64,000 nt of DNA from Orobanche coerulescens (Eukaryota; Streptophyta; Magnoliopsida; Lamiales; Orobanchaceae): positions 203,069,096-203,133,095 of the forward strand of contig CM065802.1 of NCBI GenBank assembly GCA_033398695.1, given 5' to 3'. Shown in pieces: positions 59,136-64,000 of this stretch; position 1 is the stretch's first letter; every line of letters starts with the position of its first letter. The notes below the pieces were generated by a model. It searched no databases. It was not told the DNA's origin and saw only the letters and a list, made by a program, of their open reading frames with translations. The translations under genes were made by a program, and so were the position numbers.

Positions 59136-61891
59136 TGTAACACCCCCAGAATCAAACCGGGAATATTACACGCCGCAGACCCTCTCCATGAGGATCCACC
59201 AGGCTAGACATCCAAACAACACAACTCATTACATACCGACGTGATAAAATACCAAATCAACATACTAATTTGGTCTTTCATCACAAACATACAAGTCAAA
59301 ATGCACATTTCTATCTCGACTCATACCCATGCAAGGGTAAAATACACTCACAAACAAAAATACGACATCGGAAAGGACCATACACGAACTCCGACTAACT
59401 ACATCCAAAACTGGCCTTCATGTGATTAGTATCATTCGCCTACCATCATCCTTCACACCGATCCTGTGTTTTGCTCCCAAACCTGCATGTACCTAGATGC
59501 AAAACCAGACGTCCACCCCCCGAATACTCGGGGGTTAGCAAAACTCCACTGTTTTGCTAGTACAAGTATAAAGTGCAAATATGAGCCATACATAACACAT
59601 TCGGAGAATACAACAAAAGACTTCCCGAGATATTTTGTTTAATTAAAAATAGTTCTAAGTCTTGAAAGTAGAAACAAAACAAGTAAGCACTTTGCAAACA
59701 CTTCCAAATCTCGGGAGTTTTGAAAACATTTATGATTGAAAAGTCCTTAATTCTACCAAAGCCGCTTAGGGTCACCGCCCCAAAGTTCATTTTCCAAAAA
59801 TGCAAAACCGATTAACAAAACACGGGGTTCACAACCCAATTCATTCCAGTCACAAAACACAGGGTCCACGACCCAACCATTTCGATCACCAACACAGGGT
59901 CCACGACCCGTTCATTCACTTCAATTCACTTCTAAAAATACATTACACATAACACATTATTTTTATGCCATTTTAGCCAAACACCAAGACTCGATATATA
60001 TAATGTCTCTCGACCCTGGGCGCCAATCATTGTGATACTCCGGACATATCACAATTAATCATCAGTACAAATATTTTGGCAATTCTCGCGACCCGGTCCG
60101 GCCCACAAGCCACCAAGTCCCTGTGTGCCCCGTCGAGCAATCCCCAGGTGAGAATGCCCACTCGAAGTAACCCTCGTGACCCGGTCCAGCCGCTAAGCCA
60201 CCAGGTCCCCGTGTGACCCCGTCGAGTCAATCCCCAAGTGAGAGTACCCGAGAACAACCATACAACTCTTATCAATTCACATTTCCAAAACCAAAATCCT
60301 CAAGAGTCAATCACAATATATATATATATAGTCGAGGTATTTTGCTAAAATGGCCATGTTATTCAACACATACTCACGACCCAGAATTAATACTATCCAC
60401 AAAGAAACACACTTATCTCATCAACACCGAATGACAACAACCAAGATCACACAACTTATATATCCACCGATAACCACATGACTCCACGCACAATTCATAA
60501 CAAGAGGATTTAACCATAAATTACCGACGACATATTCACACATATTGGCATCACCCGAAAGTAGGGAGATCCTATACTCAACACTAACACACATAGTCAA
60601 TAAGCACATTAAGTCCCGAACACAAGAGTCGTCCTTTAAGAAAACTATGATTGTAAATATACCGATTCTTTTAAGAAAAGTTTGTAAATATTCATTTAGC
60701 ACATATCGTCAATTTTCAATCATTATATTCACAAAACACGTAATGTATGAGCAAGATACTTGCCTCGAAATCAATTTGTGAAAACTCCGACGAACACAGC
60801 TCGGCCGAAACAACCCCGAAACAGCCCCAAAACCGACCACCTTCGCGAGAAATCAATAACAACACAATCACTACGAGAATAACATCGCTACGAATCAACA
60901 ACATTAAACGAAATCCCAATCGACACTAAGAAACTACAAGGGTTCAAGGGTTTGTTCCAAGAAAGCCAAAATCATGTTCCGGGTGATAAAAATCGATAAA
61001 TGAGTTACAAAATCCAAATATCATGACCAATACAACGGGATTACCATGAACAATTCATCATATCGGACAAAATCAACGAATCACGAAGAAAACCCCCAAA
61101 ATACTCGAAATTAGGGTTCTAAGAATTTTACCTTGAATCCGACGGTGGAAGATGAAAGAAGGTTGATAAATCTATGTTAGGAGTTGAAAGGAGTTGATAT
61201 CTAATGATATCTGGCCGAGATCTCCACCTTCTCACGCCTGGAATCGCTTTGGGTCACGGGAGGAAGAAGTGAAATGAAAAATGACGAAAGTTGACCTCTG
61301 CAGTCCTATTTATATTGTCAACAGTTAGCGCATGCTAAGGTATGTGTAGCGTGCGCTATCGGCTGCAAAATGCAGTCCAAAACCCTCTGCCAGACTTCGT
61401 TAGCGCGCGCTAATAAATGTGTTTAGCGTGCGCTAATTATGGACTGTGTAGTCTTTGCTATTTCGGCCATAACTCCTTCGTCCGGACTCTGATTGACTCG
61501 CCGTTTGAACCATTGGAAAGCTAATTTGATGATCTATCACATTGTAAAGTTTAAGAATTTTTAGACTTAATAAGTGCTGGTGGTGATCTTACAAAGTCGA
61601 TCAAATGCACAACAACGATACTCCTCGACAAAATAATGATTATTCAACATGCAACGAAACACCAACGGACAACACCAACGATCCAAATCGAAAACAAACA
61701 AATAACAAAGCGCGACATACTATTAGCTTGACTTACGCAATGATAATCCGTACCTGACGAACACCACAACACGGTACATCATGCCGTACCCAACATAAGG
61801 GAAAACTCAAGTAATCGCCAACAGAGCAAAATAACCGGCACAACCGACAAAAATTCAAAAATAACCTGAAACGAAAATCTCGGGTATTACA
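59136..61891 (-). repeat. Minus-strand chromovirus-type gypsy LTR
   Basis: TGTAACACCCCC at 59136 to GGTATTACA at 61891. On the minus strand it begins TGTAATACCCGAG like Gypsy-1. To its right lie a complementary purine tract and the AAGTTTCG...CGAAACTT palindrome (61910-61928) of a pol 3' end, so it is a 3' LTR rather than a solo LTR. Inside are the hairpin motif CCCCCGAATACTCGGGGGTTAGC (59516-59538), tandem ACAGGGTCCACGACCC units (about 59820-59910), a roughly 100-bp tandem duplication (60076-60250), and palindromes next to TATAAATA (complement of 61307-61314). Confidence 0.82.
61307..61438 (-). promoter_or_regulatory. Minus-strand LTR promoter: TTAGCGCGCGCTAA palindromes plus TATA box
   Basis: Four palindromes (TTAGCGCATGCTAA, TAGCGTGCGCTA, TTAGCGCGCGCTAA, TTAGCGTGCGCTAA) at 61325-61437 lie upstream, on the minus strand, of TATAAATA (61307-61314). 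Confidence 0.55.
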
Positions 61892-61928
61892 TTCTACCCT
61901 ACTAAAAATAAGTTTCGTCCCGAAACTT

Positions 61929-62546
61929 AAAACAAAATCAAGGCGACTCTAGATAACACACGTTATCTAATATTGACAGCGCACAGGAGCTCCATGCAGT
62001 ACAGAGCTACTGCGGTCTGATTCCATACGCAAGAATGTTTACAAAAAGCAACGAACATGAAACACTACGGTTGATAAATCCGAGCAGTACAACAACCAAA
62101 ACACAAGTCCAACGTTGAACAAGAATGTAATTCCAATAACCTCAGATGTTTGGAAGATCAACTACAAATACAATTTCCCAACACTTATGGAAATTTCGAA
62201 GTGGCCCAGATGTTCAATAATCACGATTTCGAGATCAAACAATAATGATTGGAAAATGACGAACGAATAGCAATGATCGAACAACAACGATAACCTCTGA
62301 AGTTCATACCTCAAATCAAGACATCAATAACTTGTAGGAACCACGAGGTGTTAGTTTTGAACATGGTTCACAAGAAATCGATCCGAACTTGGAAAGATCA
62401 CAACGATATGCACATCAATTTGGAACAATATGCGAACTCGCTCGAATGACAAGGGTGAGAACAACACAAGGTCAGAAGCATCAACGAACACAATCGAGTC
62501 GATATGGTCGAACGAAATGGAAGCGAAAAAATATATGGGTATTACA
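61929..62546 (-). repeat. Partial gypsy LTR remnant
   Basis: The right end GGGTATTACA (62546) followed by a GGTTACGTCCCCAAAACC segment copies the LTR start plus pol 3' end layout of chromoviruses. Only the first roughly 600 bp of such an LTR would fit before the neighbouring element. No coding sequence is seen. Confidence 0.45.
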
Positions 62547-64000
62547 TCATATCACCTTTAAAAGAGGTTACGTCCCCAAAACCAAAACAACGAGTACGAA
62601 GTACTAGAATAGCAGCCTTCCCATCAATATTTTCTTAGTTCCGCATCCGATTTCCATGACCAACTGTACCACAGTCAGGACCGCGTCCTCTGTACTTCGG
62701 CACACTAAGCGGATTCTCACTCAATACGATGACACGATTTCGCAAAATATTATACTAAAGTACCAACTCAGTGCAACATATCACATAAGGTAATAAATAA
62801 TTACTCGATAAGAAAATCCACGAGGTATCCTTTTAAATGATATTATTTGAAAATCCTTGGATTTGTATGCTATTCAAAATAAACTTTAAAAGTACTTTTG
62901 GTACCTCGGGTTGTTTCATTAAAACTTGTAAACAAAAGACTTTTAACCAACTCATTTTCAAATCATTTGCAAAGCAGTATTTTCTGTGCAACCGACATTG
63001 TCAAAATCACCACGCCACTACACACCAGTATCACCGTCAATAACAAACAAGATAACCACGCAAGGTCATAAAATCATACGTACATACTTTAATCAGTATA
63101 GGAAACTTTCCAAATCCGAGTTTGAAGTTTAAATCGAGTAAGATTTTTCATCTTTCACTATATGTTAAAAAAAATCGTATTGGTTTTTGAAAAAAAAAAT
63201 TGTGTGAAAGATTTTTGAAAATCATGTACTCGAATTATTCGAAAATACAATAGTACGTTAAAAGTCATTTCCGAAAATTCTCCCAACACTACACAAAAAT
63301 CAACGACGGTAACATTTTACAAAATGTTCAAGGTACTTTAAAACAACTCTTTCAATACCGTTGAGGTTTTATTGGAGAATTCTAGGCCGGCTCGCAAATT
63401 TCAAACAATTTCAAAGTTCATACAAAGCCGCCGATTTAATCGCAATGTCAAATTAGTTTCAAAATTCGATCCGCAACTTGCAGAAACTTATGAAAGTTTC
63501 AGGAAAACATTTTCGAACACACACACAACAGATATAATTTATCAATTTACTGAACAAAATCAATTATCACTTAGCGCAACGAAAATTCATGACACACATT
63601 CACACAAAACATTTGTCATCACTAGACAACACATATAGAATACAGTCACAGACGACTGACTGCAGAAAGTTAATCCTGACGGCTAAAAAAAAATGTGGTT
63701 CCACATCCTCTGCCCAGGCTGATTAGCGCACGTTACAACAACATTAGCGTGCACAACTCATGCCACATTAGCGCGTGCTAGCCTTGTATTTAGCATGCGC
63801 TAACAGCTCTAATTCAGCAACGTGATTGCGAACATATACACGACTTTACTAGAATCGATGGTCACAAATAAACAACAACACGTTCGAATCTCAAAGTCAT
63901 TGATTCGGCACTTCATGAGCAACCATCAAAAGACAATTGTTATTCAAAAACCGAAATCTCACCTCTTATTAAAGAGAGCTATCTCAATGTACACAAACTG
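62547..64000. other. Unclassified repeat-derived sequence
   Basis: AT-rich with no credible gene on either strand. At 63722-63800 are four palindromes of the TTAGCGCACGCTAA type (TTAGCGCACGTTA, TTAGCGTGCAC, TTAGCGCGTGCTA, TTAGCATGCGCTAA), so part is probably a further gypsy LTR running out of the window. Confidence 0.4.

Noticed and set aside
59241..60929. Small ORFs on both strands between 59241 and 60929
   Set aside because: All lie within the minus-strand gypsy LTR (tandem repeats and palindromes) and show no domain.
1..64000. tRNA, rRNA or other structured RNA genes
   Set aside because: I saw only retrotransposon primer-site matches to tRNA 3' ends, no tRNA cloverleaf or rRNA segment; a tRNAscan/Infernal run would be decisive.

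Overview
This window is repeat-dominated nuclear DNA from a flowering plant, probably a eudicot with a large TE-rich genome (inference). The evidence is Ty1/copia and chromodomain Ty3/gypsy elements, a CACTA element with tnp2 and Ulp1-like ORFs, a PLS-class PPR fragment, and a pseudogene of the plant-specific RNA polymerase IV/V second subunit (NRPD2/NRPE2). I see no intact host gene.

The backbone is a tandem duplication. Copy A runs from before the window to 8488. Copy B runs from 8489 to 51801. Each copy contains, in order: a dead copia element (Copia-1); one exon of an NRPD2-like pseudogene broken by a foldback MULE and by a solo LTR, with a Tat/Athila-like gypsy LTR nested inside that solo LTR; and about 1.3 kb of unassigned sequence. 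The copies then diverged. Copy A keeps an empty MULE and a solo Tat-like LTR. Copy B keeps the full Tat-like element. A 26-kb CACTA block is inserted in the copy B MULE.

The nest in copy B can be read base by base from target-site duplications: NRPD2 exon > MULE (17591-45004, 10-bp TSD) > CACTA (18811-44927, AAA) > Gypsy-1 (23796-41983, AACAC) > Gypsy-2 (25826-34472, ACCAC). Gypsy-1 split a CACTA reading frame in which the truncated tnp2 transposase had already been fused in frame to the Ulp1-like ORF. One intron of that ORF carries a LINE/PPR chimera. A gag-only LTR element (9395-13575) sits in the protease region of Copia-1B.

The right end (51787-64000) holds a minus-strand copia (Copia-2) whose LTR contains a small TRIM-like element that itself contains a hAT-type element. 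After that come about 1.4 kb of unassigned sequence, a truncated Tat-like LTR cut by a minus-strand gypsy LTR, and further LTR debris.

The most unusual signal is shared promoter architecture. At least five LTR families carry arrays of a short, CG-rich, near-perfect palindrome (TAACGTACGTAA, TAGCGCACGCTA, GTGCCGCGGCAC or GCGATCGC types). In four of them the array lies just upstream of the TATA box. A gypsy family and an unrelated copia family share the same palindrome. All calls are from reading the sequence; no database search was run.
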